Positions 15,560-23,871 of a stretch of 64,000 nt of DNA are shown one piece after another. Below the pieces are notes generated by a model. That model ran no database searches, was not told where the DNA came from, and was given only the letters and a program-made list of their open reading frames with translations. Made by a program: the position numbers and the translations under genes. The first letter of the stretch is position 1. The number at the start of each line of letters is the position of its first letter. The stretch comes from Kitasatospora acidiphila (GTDB lineage: Bacteria > Actinomycetota > Actinomycetes > Streptomycetales > Streptomycetaceae). The stretch lies in NCBI RefSeq assembly GCF_006636205.1, contig NZ_VIGB01000003.1:5074501-5138500 (forward strand), given 5' to 3'.

Positions 15560-15796
15560 GTGCCTTCCGACCTGCCCGACTGGCTGATCGCGCAGCGCGT
15601 CCAGGTCGGACACCGCATCCGCGACCTGCGCATCCAGCGCGGTCTGTCTCAAGAGCAGCTCGCCCACGAGGCAGGAATCGCCCGCCACACGGTCTACCGC
15701 ACCGAGCTGGCAACCCACTCGGCGTCACTCGATGCGCTCGGCCTCATCGCTGAAACCCTCGGCGTGCCGCTCTGGCAGCTCTTCCGGGACGAGTAG
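15560..15796 (+). CDS. XRE-family HTH DNA-binding protein (78 aa)
   Basis: Small single-domain regulator. Residues 15-72 form a lambda-repressor-like helix-turn-helix (IRDLRIQRGLSQEQLAHEAGI, then VYRTE and SLDALGLIAETLGVPLWQLF). There is no effector domain, so it probably acts as a dimer on a palindrome such as that at 15509-15526. The GTG has no strong ribosome site. Its position beside the tRNA suggests a regulator of the accessory region. Confidence 0.8.
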   Translation: MPSDLPDWLIAQRVQVGHRIRDLRIQRGLSQEQLAHEAGIARHTVYRTELATHSASLDALGLIAETLGVPLWQLFRDE

Positions 15797-15832
15797 TCGC
15801 CAGGGCCGAGGCGAGCCGCGGCGTACGGGCGG

Positions 15833-16108
15833 TCAGGCCGCTTCGGAGAACCGCGTGACGATGTTCGCCGCCGCAGCGCGGCGAGCGGCAACGCTCCGGA
15901 TGCTGTGGCCGAGCCTCAGCGAGAGGCCGGAGGCCAGGCCGATGGTCAGCCCGTCGTGCACAGTGCGCATCTGACTGAGCGTGTCATCCAACTCGGCGGT
16001 GGCAGCGTGTGCGGTCGCCTGCCGGTGGAGCTGGAGGCCGAGGGCACGCAGCTTGGTCAGGGCGCGCGCCTGGTCGAACTGGCGGGTGATGATGGCGGTT
16101 GCACTCAT
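15833..16108 (-). CDS. Small helical protein of unknown function
   Basis: 91 residues, largely alpha-helical and Ala-rich, with no membrane segment or motif that I recognise. The ATG has AAGGA correctly spaced upstream. It is convergent with the HTH gene at 15560 and lies alone on its strand ahead of the next minus-strand unit. Confidence 0.6.
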   Translation of the reverse strand: MSATAIITRQFDQARALTKLRALGLQLHRQATAHAATAELDDTLSQMRTVHDGLTIGLASGLSLRLGHSIRSVAARRAAAANIVTRFSEAA

Positions 16109-16225
16109 CGCATAGTCCTTACGTTACAGAGGGCTTGGAGGTCCCGCCCGCGTACGGCGGGGCGTCAACGGACGGAACCGTGACCCGCGCCACCCCCGCC
16201 ACGGGCGTGGCGGCGCGGGAGCATC

Positions 16226-16672
16226 TCAGGCCGTGGGCAGCACCTGAAGCACGGCGGCGGCCAACAGCGACGGCGGGGTCAGCACACCGGTCACGTCCGG
16301 CCAGCGGACCCAGCGGACGGGGCCCGGCACAGCCGGATCCGGCTCAGGCGCACCCAGGTAGTCGCCCGTGGAGAACACTCGGGACGAACGAGTGATGCGT
16401 GCCCAGGTGAGATCGGCGTGGCTCTCCACCGGGACGAGCCAGTAGACGTAGCCACGTCCTGGATCATGCATCACCGGGCCGATGGCCGGGGCGGCGTCGG
16501 TTGCCAGGAGCATGTGGAGCGCGGCCAGCCCGGACTCTTCCGGCAGTCGTATCGCGTCCCACAGCACGCCGCAGGGCAGCATCTGGATGCCCCCCGGCTG
16601 CCCGGGCCACTCCCGCTCTATCACGGGCCGGTCGGGCCCCGTACTGCTGGCCAGCCAGGCGGCCGGCGACAT
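16226..16672 (-). CDS. Hypothetical protein, Trp/Pro-rich soluble
   Basis: About 148 residues from the ATG at 16672 (SPAAWLASSTGPDRP). A GTG at 16756 would add 28 residues but overlap the preceding zinc-finger gene by 55 bases. Sequence blocks GVLWDAIRLPEE, VMHDPGRGYVYWLVP and VRWVRWPDVTG recall the small proteins that accompany XRE-TPR regulators in streptomycetes and have a faint resemblance to prim-pol-type folds. No catalytic residues can be assigned. It probably shares a transcript with the two upstream genes. Confidence 0.6.
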   Translation of the reverse strand: MSPAAWLASSTGPDRPVIEREWPGQPGGIQMLPCGVLWDAIRLPEESGLAALHMLLATDAAPAIGPVMHDPGRGYVYWLVPVESHADLTWARITRSSRVFSTGDYLGAPEPDPAVPGPVRWVRWPDVTGVLTPPSLLAAAVLQVLPTA

Positions 16673-16701
16673 CACCAACGGCGCCGTCTGCGCCTGCGGC
16701 G

Positions 16702-16935
16702 TCACCGGGCCACCGCCGCCAGCTTGGCCCGGTGCCGGCGGTGGCAGTCCGAGCACCGCCAGACGCGCTCATCTCGCACCGCTCCAGGCGGGACCGGGAT
16801 CGTTCGCAGCTCGCCTCGGAAGGGCGCCTCCGGGGCGCCGCAGTCGCTGCAGGGGAACCGATCCAGCCTCAGGAGTGATTCCGAGTGCGGTAGCCCGTCG
16901 GCGGGCTTCGGCACGGACACCGCAAGTTCTGCCAT
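16702..16935 (-). CDS. Small zinc-ribbon-like protein
   Basis: 77 residues with two CxxC pairs, FPCSDCGAP near residue 28 and WRCSDCHRRHR near residue 60, spaced as in a treble-clef or zinc-ribbon finger. It ends basic. The role is unknown; nucleic acid or protein binding is inferred. It lies between the XRE-TPR regulator gene and the hypothetical gene at 16226, in the same direction. Confidence 0.65.
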   Translation of the reverse strand: MAELAVSVPKPADGLPHSESLLRLDRFPCSDCGAPEAPFRGELRTIPVPPGAVRDERVWRCSDCHRRHRAKLAAVAR

Positions 16936-17011
16936 GCGAAGGAAGGTAGGGCTGCCGCGTCAGACTCACCCGAACTGTCAGCTCGGGTGAACCACCAGCT
17001 CGCCTACGCGC

Positions 17012-18214
17012 TCACAACAAGCCCAGCCGAACGGCCAGCGCCTCTGCCTGACGGGCATGCATCGCCCGGGCTCTGCGCACCAGGCCAAGCAACATGTCGC
17101 GCGCAAGAGGTTGCCGGGCCAAGTCCTCGGGGGCCAACTGCTCCAGCTCCAGCAGGCTCAGGAGAACTGAGGCGTCCTCGCGGCGCAGGTCGTAGCAGCG
17201 CGCGACTTCGAGCGTGAACGTGAACTCCCTCTCGCGGGACGGCAGCTCGGAGGTGTCGATCGCATCGGCCATCCGTAGCGCCTCCCCAGCCTCTCCCGCC
17301 TCCATCTCGATGCTGACCCGGTGCAACTCCACGTTGGTGGGCCCGTAGACGGTCCACATGACGTTGCCCTCGCCGGTGCGGCGTGCGATGTCCCGCGTCT
17401 CATTCAGCCGGTCGCGGGCAGTCCACCAGTCGCGGCGGCGGGTGGCGGCAACCACGGTGACGAGCTTGAGAGCGCCAGCCATGGCGTCGGATTCGGCGTC
17501 ATGAGCCGCGACGCGGGGCGCCAGGTCGGCAGCGGCGCGGGTGGCGACCTGCTCCGCTCCCTCCGCTTCGTCGGCGGCGAGGAGGACGTGCCCGAGGTTC
17601 CACTGTGCAGCGGCGATTCGCAGGGGATCGTCGGCGTCCTCGGCAGCGCGTACGGCCCGGTCGGCGGCCATGAGGGAGAGATCGACTCGGCCGGTGCGGC
17701 GAAGATAGGAGCGGAGAAGGAAGTAGAGGTCGGCGGCGCATCGGAGGGCGTCTCGATGGGGCGCGGGCTCGCTGCGGTGGGCGCGGACGGTGTGCTCGAC
17801 GTCGGCGATCAAGTCGGGGAGCGTGACGGCGGCATCGGTGAAGCGAGTTGGAGAGGTCTGCCAGCTACGCCACGCCTGTTCAACCCGCTCGCGGAGGATA
17901 GGCAGTGGGGTGGGGTCCGTACTTCGTGGTGGGCCGTAGCCCATGAGCGCTCGGCTGATTGCCGGTTCGCTGCTGTCTGCAGGGGCAGCGGCGGGGAGTG
18001 CTGCCTCGGAGAGTAACGCTGCGGTGGGCACTCCGAGCTCCTTGGCGATGGCGTGAAGGACCTGGACGGTAGGGGTCTTGAGGCCCCGTTCGATCTGTGA
18101 CAGGTAGTCGGGTGTGATTCCGACGAGGCCGGCGATGACGTCTTGGCGTCGGTTGCCGCGGGTCTGGCGGTAGTGCCGGATCCTGTCGCCGATGGGGAGG
18201 TCTGGCGCGACCAT
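17012..18214 (-). CDS. XRE-type HTH regulator with TPR-like C-terminal domain
   Basis: The 400-residue protein has an N-terminal helix-turn-helix (residues 8-62: IRHYRQTRGNRRQDVIAGLVG then YLSQIERGLKTPTVQVL) and a long all-helical region with TPR-like repeats (residues 90-400). This is the architecture of Streptomyces signal-sensing regulators of the SARP/Rgg-like XRE-TPR group. It is divergent from the HAD gene at 18337, and a direct repeat in the shared region is a plausible operator. A paralogue of similar plan lies at 19951. Confidence 0.85.
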   Translation of the reverse strand: MVAPDLPIGDRIRHYRQTRGNRRQDVIAGLVGITPDYLSQIERGLKTPTVQVLHAIAKELGVPTAALLSEAALPAAAPADSSEPAISRALMGYGPPRSTDPTPLPILRERVEQAWRSWQTSPTRFTDAAVTLPDLIADVEHTVRAHRSEPAPHRDALRCAADLYFLLRSYLRRTGRVDLSLMAADRAVRAAEDADDPLRIAAAQWNLGHVLLAADEAEGAEQVATRAAADLAPRVAAHDAESDAMAGALKLVTVVAATRRRDWWTARDRLNETRDIARRTGEGNVMWTVYGPTNVELHRVSIEMEAGEAGEALRMADAIDTSELPSREREFTFTLEVARCYDLRREDASVLLSLLELEQLAPEDLARQPLARDMLLGLVRRARAMHARQAEALAVRLGLL

Positions 18215-18230
18215 ACCGGCCTCCGTGTAC

Positions 18231-18247
18231 TGGCTGTAATTGGCTGT
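18231..18247. promoter_or_regulatory. 10-bp-spaced direct repeat in a divergent promoter
   Basis: TGGCTGT-AAT-TGGCTGT places two identical heptamers one helical turn apart, 17-33 bases upstream of the XRE-TPR start (18214). It suits a protein binding one face of DNA. Confidence 0.45.
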
Positions 18248-18336
18248 CCACTTCAGGGTAGTAGCCGTTGGGCGGCGTGATGGCCGGGTTGCTGTGGCAG
18301 GCTGGTTGCCTCATGTTGTCCTGGAGGGGAGTGGAC

Positions 18337-19020
18337 GTGGCCAAGCGGCTGGTGCTCTGGGATGTTGACCACACGCTGATCGCGACGCGCGGTGTGGGGC
18401 ATGAGGCGTTCGCGGCGGCGTTCGAGCGCGTCACGGGGCGCCCTCTGGAAAAGCAGGCGGAGATCACCGGCCGCAGCGAGCTCGCAATCCTGCGGGAAAC
18501 CCTGGTGCTGCACGGCCTTCCCCGTGACCTCGTCGACTTCCAGGAGTACACGGAGATCCTCGCGTCGGAGTACCTACGACGGGCTGGCGAGTTGAGGGAA
18601 CGCGGGCATGCCTTGCCGGGGGCGGCGGCTGCGCTGGGGACTCTGGCGTCGCTGCCCGGTGTGGTGCAGACGGCGGCGACGGGCAATGTGCGCTCGGTCG
18701 CGGAGATCAAGCTGCAGACATTCGGGCTGGACCGGCACATCGACTTCGAGGTCGGTGGTTACGGTGAGGACGCTGAGGTCCGCGCCGACATGGTCCGCGT
18801 CGCGTTGCGGCGAGCCGGGGTGGAGCCGAATGAGGCGATCATCTTCGGGGACACGGTCGCCGATGTGGAGGCCGGCCTGGCGACGGGCGTCTTCGCGGTG
18901 GCTGTGGCGACCGGGCGGACCAGTGCGGCCGAGCTGACGGCAGCGGGCGCTGATCGAGTGCTCCTAGGGCTGGAGGAGACGGCCGTCGTGGCTGGACTGG
19001 TCTGCGACCTGCCATCGTGA
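18337..19020 (+). CDS. HAD-family phosphatase (PGPase-like)
   Basis: The 227-residue haloacid-dehalogenase hydrolase has motif I LWDVDHTLI (nucleophile Asp), motif II TAATGN, and motif IV IIFGDTVADVEAG (paired acidic residues), with a helical C1 cap between. It resembles phosphoglycolate-phosphatase/beta-phosphoglucomutase-type enzymes; the substrate is unknown. The GTG at 18337 is chosen because GGAGG lies 9 bases upstream. In-frame starts at 18331 and 18313 are possible. It is divergent from the XRE-TPR gene. Confidence 0.85.
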   Translation: MAKRLVLWDVDHTLIATRGVGHEAFAAAFERVTGRPLEKQAEITGRSELAILRETLVLHGLPRDLVDFQEYTEILASEYLRRAGELRERGHALPGAAAALGTLASLPGVVQTAATGNVRSVAEIKLQTFGLDRHIDFEVGGYGEDAEVRADMVRVALRRAGVEPNEAIIFGDTVADVEAGLATGVFAVAVATGRTSAAELTAAGADRVLLGLEETAVVAGLVCDLPS

Positions 19021-19156
19021 CTCCATCGAGGCGGGCACTTGCAGGCGAGGCCGCGACCGCGTCCTCGTAGTGCGCTGACTCAGAGACGGCGAGGGCTCTG
19101 CCGGGCCGAAGACAAGCGGGGCCGCATGAACGCTCCGTAGCAATCAGGTCGAACGT

Positions 19157-19468
19157 GTGAGCGATAATGGCAGCGTGTACAGCCCGACCTGCCCAGCCGA
19201 CGCCGAGCCGGCCAGCCGCGCCGAGATGGCCGGCCCCGGCCCGCACCCGAGCGTGGACGCCTGGCAGATGGTGGTTGTGCATGTGGAGGGGCGCTGGCAG
19301 CCAGCGCTGCTCACCCAATGGCGGCGACTCCCGTCCGGCTGGGTAGCGCACGTCCGCTGGCGGAAGTCTCGGGACCCCGGCGACGGCTGGGCCTGGCTCC
19401 GCCACGACCCCGCTACCCTCCAGCCGCTCACCCCCGACGATATGGACGCCGCCGGCCTCGGCGCGTAG
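19157..19468 (+). CDS. Small hypothetical protein, Trp-rich
   Basis: 103 residues with a conserved-looking core (WQMVVVHVEGRWQ, LLTQWRRLPSGWVAHVRWR, WAWLRHDPATLQPLTPDD), a family I have seen as an orphan in streptomycete genomes. A second start, GTG at 19175, lies just behind a TAATGG that could be a -10 element, giving a leaderless mRNA. Function unknown. Confidence 0.65.
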   Translation: MSDNGSVYSPTCPADAEPASRAEMAGPGPHPSVDAWQMVVVHVEGRWQPALLTQWRRLPSGWVAHVRWRKSRDPGDGWAWLRHDPATLQPLTPDDMDAAGLGA

Positions 19469-19506
19469 CCGCTCATCTGTCCGACCCGCACCCTAGGATC
19501 TGCCCC

Positions 19507-19818
19507 GTGTCCGACGCTCTGCCCATCCCCGACGACCTTGCCCAGCTCCAGCGCGACCGCATCGCCGCAGAGAACGCCGTCGCTCAGCACATCGCCGAGG
19601 TCGACCGGCTCCGCAGCGAGCACTACCCTGCGCCCGAGCAGACCCAGGAGCGGGCACGCTGGAGCGAGGAGGAAAGCGCCAAGCTGGAGGAACTCCGCGC
19701 CGAGCGAGACCAACTGGGCCGCGCGGTCCGACAGCACCCCGTCATGGTCCAGGCTCGCGACGAGGGGCGTTTCTGGGCGACCTGGGACGCCCTCCAAGAA
19801 GCCGCCCGCGAGGGCTGA
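19507..19818 (+). CDS. Coiled-coil small protein
   Basis: 103 residues, strongly charged, predicted mostly as a single long helix/coiled coil (LQRDRIAAENAVAQHIAEVDR, EEESAKLEELRAERDQLG). No motif is recognised. It begins at a GTG 38 bases after the previous gene and ends before a strong terminator, so it is probably co-transcribed with the gene at 19157. Confidence 0.65.
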   Translation: MSDALPIPDDLAQLQRDRIAAENAVAQHIAEVDRLRSEHYPAPEQTQERARWSEEESAKLEELRAERDQLGRAVRQHPVMVQARDEGRFWATWDALQEAAREG

Positions 19819-19830
19819 CCACCACGAATC

Positions 19831-19860
19831 GCCCCCGCCCGGCTGAAGCCGAGCGGGGGC
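19831..19860 (+). terminator. Intrinsic terminator (GCCCCCGC type)
   Basis: GCCCCCGC pairs with GCGGGGGC across a CCGGCTGAAGCCGA loop that forms its own short stem. A very similar hairpin lies at 25438-25469, so the two bracket the XRE-HAD-radical SAM cassette. Confidence 0.8.
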
Positions 19861-19916
19861 TTCGTACATCTTTCGGCGAGCGCGGTGCCGCTGTCGCCGT
19901 GGCTTCCATCTCCTAT

Positions 19917-19930
19917 AGGGTGTACGCCCT
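19917..19930. promoter_or_regulatory. Near-palindrome before the XRE-TPR gene
   Basis: AGGGTGTACGCCCT is a 14-bp dyad with one mismatch per arm pair, 20 bases before the ATG at 19951 and adjacent to a TATAGG that could be a -10. It is a candidate autoregulatory operator. Confidence 0.4.
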
Positions 19931-19950
19931 GTAGTTGTGCCGACACGGAC

Positions 19951-21294
19951 ATGGGGATGACCGTGGCAGACATCGACAAGATCATCGGGAAGCGGATCCA
20001 GAAAGCCCGACTGCGCCGCGGATGGTCGCAGGCCATGCTCGGCGACCAGGTCGACCGCACCACATCGTGGATCTCGCAGGTCGAGCGAGGTGTGATCTCC
20101 CTCGACAGCATCGCGATGGCCACGAAACTCGCCGACGCCCTCGGCGTCGACCCGCCGCGCCTGCTCGCGCTCGACACGCGCTACCCGGCCTGGCAGCCGG
20201 TCGAAAAAGCCGCGCCGCCGGCGCCCGTTGCTCCGCCCGAGCATCCCACGAGCGACCGGCTGCTGAGACGCACCTTCACCCTCGGCTCCATCGCCGGCAT
20301 CACCGCAGCCCTGGGCGCTATGTCCCCGGACACGAGCGAACAGGTGGCCGCTCGCTCGGACCGCGGGCGAATCGACCGGCAAGCGCTACTTGAGTTGGAG
20401 ACGATCAGTCGCAGCATCCGCCGATCCTTCACCGCCTTCCCGGCCCATGCCCTGCTGCCGGTGGCACACCATCAGATCGAACTGGCCCTCTCACTGCGCC
20501 CCAGAGAGCAGCCGCAGGCCGACCGGTTCGCGCTGCTCAACCACATAGCAGAGATGGCGGCCATGGCCGGCGGCATGCTGACCCTCGACATGCAGGACTA
20601 CGCCGCCGCCGATACCTATATGACGCTCGCCCAGCAGCTCGCACGCGAAACGGGCAACTGGGAGATCAGCGCGCTGGTGTTCGGCGGCCGGGCCTTCGTG
20701 GAGGCGCACCAGGGCGGCGACCGGGACGACGCGCTGGACTACGCCCTCGCCGCCGTCGACCAGGCCGAGAATGGCGCATGCCTGCGCACCAGGGCGTGGA
20801 CGCACGCAGTCGCCTCCGAGATGCACGCCGCCTGCGGCGACGAGGCCGGGTTCCGCGACTCGCTGGATGCGGCCCGCTCGCTGCTGGCCGGCCCGGTGGA
20901 CGACGACCACCGCTGGGGCGGCTTCTCCTGGTTCGACCTGTCGAAAGCGGACGGCTACGAGGGCGGGGACCTGGTGGCGATGGGCCGGTGGCGCGAGGCA
21001 CTTCCGGCTCTCGACGTCGCGCTCCAGCGGCTGCCCGAGCCGATGCTGCGCCATCGCGCGACCGCTCATGTCGGCCGGGCCGAGGCCCACGCCGGGGCAG
21101 GCGACGCGGAGGCGGCCTGCGCGGACGGGCACGCGGCTCTCGACCTGGTCGCCCGCGTCCAGCACAGGGACACTCTGCGCCGGGTCACCGCGCTGCACCG
21201 GGCCCTGCGCGCGACAGCGAACTCCTCGACCGTGCGGGCGCTGGGGCAGCACGTGCTGGACACCAAAGTGATCGTCAAGACGAAGGCGGCGTGA
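19951..21294 (+). CDS. XRE-type HTH regulator with TPR-like domain, linked to HAD gene
   Basis: About 447 residues. The N-terminal helix-turn-helix (residues 8-65: RIQKARLRRGWSQAMLGDQ, WISQVERGVISLDSI) is followed by a Pro-rich linker. A hydrophobic stretch (TLGSIAGITAALGAMS) comes next, then a long helical TPR-like domain of about 300 residues. It has the same general plan as the protein encoded at 17012-18214 but only distant sequence similarity. The stop overlaps the HAD start (TGATG), so the two are translationally coupled. It is probably the regulator of the downstream operon. Confidence 0.85.
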   Translation: MGMTVADIDKIIGKRIQKARLRRGWSQAMLGDQVDRTTSWISQVERGVISLDSIAMATKLADALGVDPPRLLALDTRYPAWQPVEKAAPPAPVAPPEHPTSDRLLRRTFTLGSIAGITAALGAMSPDTSEQVAARSDRGRIDRQALLELETISRSIRRSFTAFPAHALLPVAHHQIELALSLRPREQPQADRFALLNHIAEMAAMAGGMLTLDMQDYAAADTYMTLAQQLARETGNWEISALVFGGRAFVEAHQGGDRDDALDYALAAVDQAENGACLRTRAWTHAVASEMHAACGDEAGFRDSLDAARSLLAGPVDDDHRWGGFSWFDLSKADGYEGGDLVAMGRWREALPALDVALQRLPEPMLRHRATAHVGRAEAHAGAGDAEAACADGHAALDLVARVQHRDTLRRVTALHRALRATANSSTVRALGQHVLDTKVIVKTKAA

Positions 21295-21914
21295 TGCAAC
21301 GCGGACTGATCCTGGACTTCGGCGGGGTGCTGACCAGCAGTATCCCGGAGGCGGCTGCTGGCTTCGACCGGCGCGAGGGCCTGCCCGAGGGCACGCTCAT
21401 GCACACGGTAGGCCGGCACCCCGAAGGCAGCGCCCTGTTTGCCCAGTTGGAGCGCGGGCTGATCAGCCAGGCCGAGTGGGGCGAACAAACAGCCGAGCTG
21501 CTGGGGGTTGATGGTGCGGACCTGTTGCCCCGGGTGCTCGCGGACCTGCAAATCGAGCCGGTGATAGCCGAAGCCGCGCAGCGGGCCCGCGCGGCTGGCG
21601 TGCGGCTCGCGCTGCTGTCGAACAGCACCGGCGCCTCACCCTACGACTCCTATCTGGGCTGCGACTTGAAGAGCATGTTCGATGTGGTCGTGCTGTCCGG
21701 GCAGGGTGTGGCCAAGCCGGACCCTGAGCTGTACGAGACCACGCTCCACCAACTTGGCCTGCCCGGCGACGCGTGCGTGTTCGTCGACGACACCGCCCGC
21801 AACCTGCCACCAGCGCAGGCGCTGGGGATCCACACCGTGCTCGCAGCGGGCCCGGCGCAGGTGATCGAGCACGTAGAGAGTCTCCTCGGCATCCCGCTTC
21901 GCGAAAGGGTGTAG
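21294..21914 (+). CDS. HAD-family hydrolase coupled to XRE-TPR regulator
   Basis: The 206-residue HAD phosphatase has motif I LILDFGGVLT (nucleophile Asp; the usual second Asp is Gly, as in some HAD subgroups such as epoxide-hydrolase-N-like/YihX-type members), motif II LLSNSTG, motif III Lys in GVAKPDPELY, and motif IV VFVDDTARN. A helical cap covers residues 20-85. The product may be a small phosphate ester. Translational coupling to the regulator (TGATG) and its position before the methyltransferase operon suggest a role in the same pathway. Confidence 0.88.
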   Translation: MQRGLILDFGGVLTSSIPEAAAGFDRREGLPEGTLMHTVGRHPEGSALFAQLERGLISQAEWGEQTAELLGVDGADLLPRVLADLQIEPVIAEAAQRARAAGVRLALLSNSTGASPYDSYLGCDLKSMFDVVVLSGQGVAKPDPELYETTLHQLGLPGDACVFVDDTARNLPPAQALGIHTVLAAGPAQVIEHVESLLGIPLRERV

Positions 21915-21992
21915 ACCACTCCGCAGGCTGGCTACCACCTCGCAACCACACTGCGACTGCGCCCGACCGCCCGGTGGCATCGTGAAGGCCAC

Positions 21993-22032
21993 GCCGCCCG
22001 GACCTGCGACATCCCCAGCAGGTCCGGGCGGC
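21993..22032 (+). terminator. 15-bp hairpin between the HAD gene and the methyltransferase operon
   Basis: A perfect 15-bp stem (GCCGCCCGGACCTGC and complement) with a 10-base loop ends 37 bases before the methyltransferase start. It is not followed by T residues. It is either a terminator separating two units or a leader/attenuator for the operon. Confidence 0.6.
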
Positions 22033-22069
22033 CGAACCCCCTGCCACCTACATGGAGAAGGGCACAGCC

Positions 22070-22663
22070 ATGCCCGAAGCGCCCAACCATCCCGCCCCAC
22101 CCGCCCCCGTGCTGCGCCACGTCCGCAGGCCCTTCAGCGAGCGCAGCGCCCGCTACTCGGTCGCCGCCGACCGCCTGGCGACCGGTGGCCTGTCCGACCG
22201 CCACAGCCTGGCCGACATCGGCGCCGGCCACACCGAGCTCGACGTACTGCTGCGCACCACCCACGGCTGGCGCGGCCGGTACGTACCGGTGGACCGCTGG
22301 ACCGGCGACGTGGACCTGGAGACCTGGACCCCGCCGATGCGCTGGGACTGGGCGGCGTGCCTGGAAGTGCTGGAGCACCTCCAGGACCCCTTCCGGCTGC
22401 TGGCCGAGCTGATGTCCAGCGCCCTGCTGGGTGTCGTGGTGACCACGCCCAACCCCGAGGTGGTGGACGTGCTGGCGATGGACCCCACCCACGTCACCCC
22501 GATCACCCGTCAGGAGCTGGCCAACGCCGGCCTGTACACCTCGCTGCACAACCTCTACGGCACCGCCGACGACGGGATCTGCGGCGTCTGGTACCGCGAA
22601 GGCCTGCACCTGATCGAGCGGCAGTTCGCGTTCATGCCGTTCATGCCGAAGGGGGCACGGTGA
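22070..22663 (+). CDS. SAM-dependent methyltransferase-like protein
   Basis: 197 residues from the ATG at 22070, which has GGAGAAGG correctly spaced; the ATG 18 bases upstream overlaps that ribosome site. The class I Rossmann pattern is visible: LADIGAGHTELDVLL (motif I, glycine loop), YVPVDRWTGDVDL (acidic end of strand 2), CLEVLEHLQDPFRLL (motif with VLEHL) and VVTTPNPE. It is similar to small type-11/12 methyltransferases; the substrate is unknown. Its TGA overlaps the GTG of the radical SAM gene (GTGA), so it is the first gene of the operon. Confidence 0.83.
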   Translation: MPEAPNHPAPPAPVLRHVRRPFSERSARYSVAADRLATGGLSDRHSLADIGAGHTELDVLLRTTHGWRGRYVPVDRWTGDVDLETWTPPMRWDWAACLEVLEHLQDPFRLLAELMSSALLGVVVTTPNPEVVDVLAMDPTHVTPITRQELANAGLYTSLHNLYGTADDGICGVWYREGLHLIERQFAFMPFMPKGAR

Positions 22664-23850
22664 TCAAGGAAGGCGCGCACACGTTCATCGCCGGCCGCGG
22701 CCCGGTCACCCCGTTCCTGGGCAAGTACGCGCCCAAGTGCGACGACGTGTTCGACCGGATCGAGCACCGCTTCGCCGCCGCCGGCCTGGCCGGCATGCGG
22801 TACCGGCCGCTGCGGATCGAGCTGGAACTGACCACGAAGTGTAACGACTCCTGCCCGAGTTGTGGCATGGGCGCGCTGCCGCTTGCCCAGGGCATCACCG
22901 TGACGCCCGACCAGCGGGCCAGGATCGTGGACGAGTTTGATTCCATCGGCCTGCCCACCGCCGCAGTCACTGGCGGCGAGCCGTTCGTCGCCGCCCACGC
23001 GCTCTACCCGCTGATCAAGGCGCTGAGGCAGCGGGGAATCGACATCAGCAAGCTGACCAGCAACGGCCTGTGGGGCGCCTCCGAACGCCGCATGACACGC
23101 ACCTTCGAGCAGCTGAAGAAAGCCGACTTCTTCGGCAACCAGCTGGTCGTGCCGCTCATCATGCTGAGCATCGGCGAGCAGACAATGCCGCTGGAGTGGG
23201 TCGCCCGCATCCTCCACCACGCGGTCACCCACTACAGCGACCGCGAGCTGAACGTCGCCGTTTCCTCGCTGGCGGACCCGGCCGACCGCCAGCACAAGAT
23301 CTACGAGCTGATCGCCACCTACGAGCGACGGTACGGCGACTTCCCGCACGACCGGGTCCACTCCACGATGCGGGTCTACCTGGACAACGAGCGGCTGCCC
23401 GAGCAGAAGAAACAGGACCGGCCCGGGCACACCAGCGTCCGGCGGTGGATGGACGCCTGCTTCGACTGCTTCGCGCCCACCGTCGGCACGTACATCCTGC
23501 CCAGCGCGCTGCTCAAGCAGGACGGCCGCTGGTACTCGTGCGCCAGCTTCGACGTCCCCGACAGCCTCGGCTTCGGGAACATCTTCACCGACTCGCTGCG
23601 CACCATCCTGGAGCGCGCCAACTCCTCCGAGTACCTGCAGCTGATCGCCACCGGCGGAGGCCTCAAGGGCCTGCACGGCGCCGTGCCCGCCGAGTTCACC
23701 GAGAACACGACCTGCGGCGGGTTCTGCGACTCCTGCGGCCTGCTGTCCGGCGAGTTCCGCAAGGCCAAAGGCCTCCCGCCGGCTACCCCCCTGCCGATCT
23801 TCAAGCCCGAGGACCTGCTGCGCCGCCCGACCCTGGCCGTCGCCGAGTAG
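22660..23850 (+). CDS. Radical SAM enzyme with SPASM-like auxiliary cysteines
   Basis: 396 residues. The canonical [4Fe-4S] motif CNDSCPSC gives Cys61, Cys65 and Cys68, and TGGEPF (105-110) is the SAM-contacting GGE motif. The C-terminal part carries further cysteines: Cys267 and Cys270 (DACFDCF), Cys294 in GRWYSC (the GX4C element), and Cys352, Cys356 and Cys359 (CGGFCDSC). That is the pattern of SPASM/twitch domains binding one or two auxiliary clusters. Such enzymes generate a 5'-deoxyadenosyl radical and commonly modify peptides or carrier-bound substrates. The GTG overlaps the methyltransferase stop by 4 bases. A dedicated ACP follows. Substrate unknown. Confidence 0.9.
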   Translation: MIKEGAHTFIAGRGPVTPFLGKYAPKCDDVFDRIEHRFAAAGLAGMRYRPLRIELELTTKCNDSCPSCGMGALPLAQGITVTPDQRARIVDEFDSIGLPTAAVTGGEPFVAAHALYPLIKALRQRGIDISKLTSNGLWGASERRMTRTFEQLKKADFFGNQLVVPLIMLSIGEQTMPLEWVARILHHAVTHYSDRELNVAVSSLADPADRQHKIYELIATYERRYGDFPHDRVHSTMRVYLDNERLPEQKKQDRPGHTSVRRWMDACFDCFAPTVGTYILPSALLKQDGRWYSCASFDVPDSLGFGNIFTDSLRTILERANSSEYLQLIATGGGLKGLHGAVPAEFTENTTCGGFCDSCGLLSGEFRKAKGLPPATPLPIFKPEDLLRRPTLAVAE

Positions 23851-23871
23851 CCGAAGAAGGACCCGAGTTCA

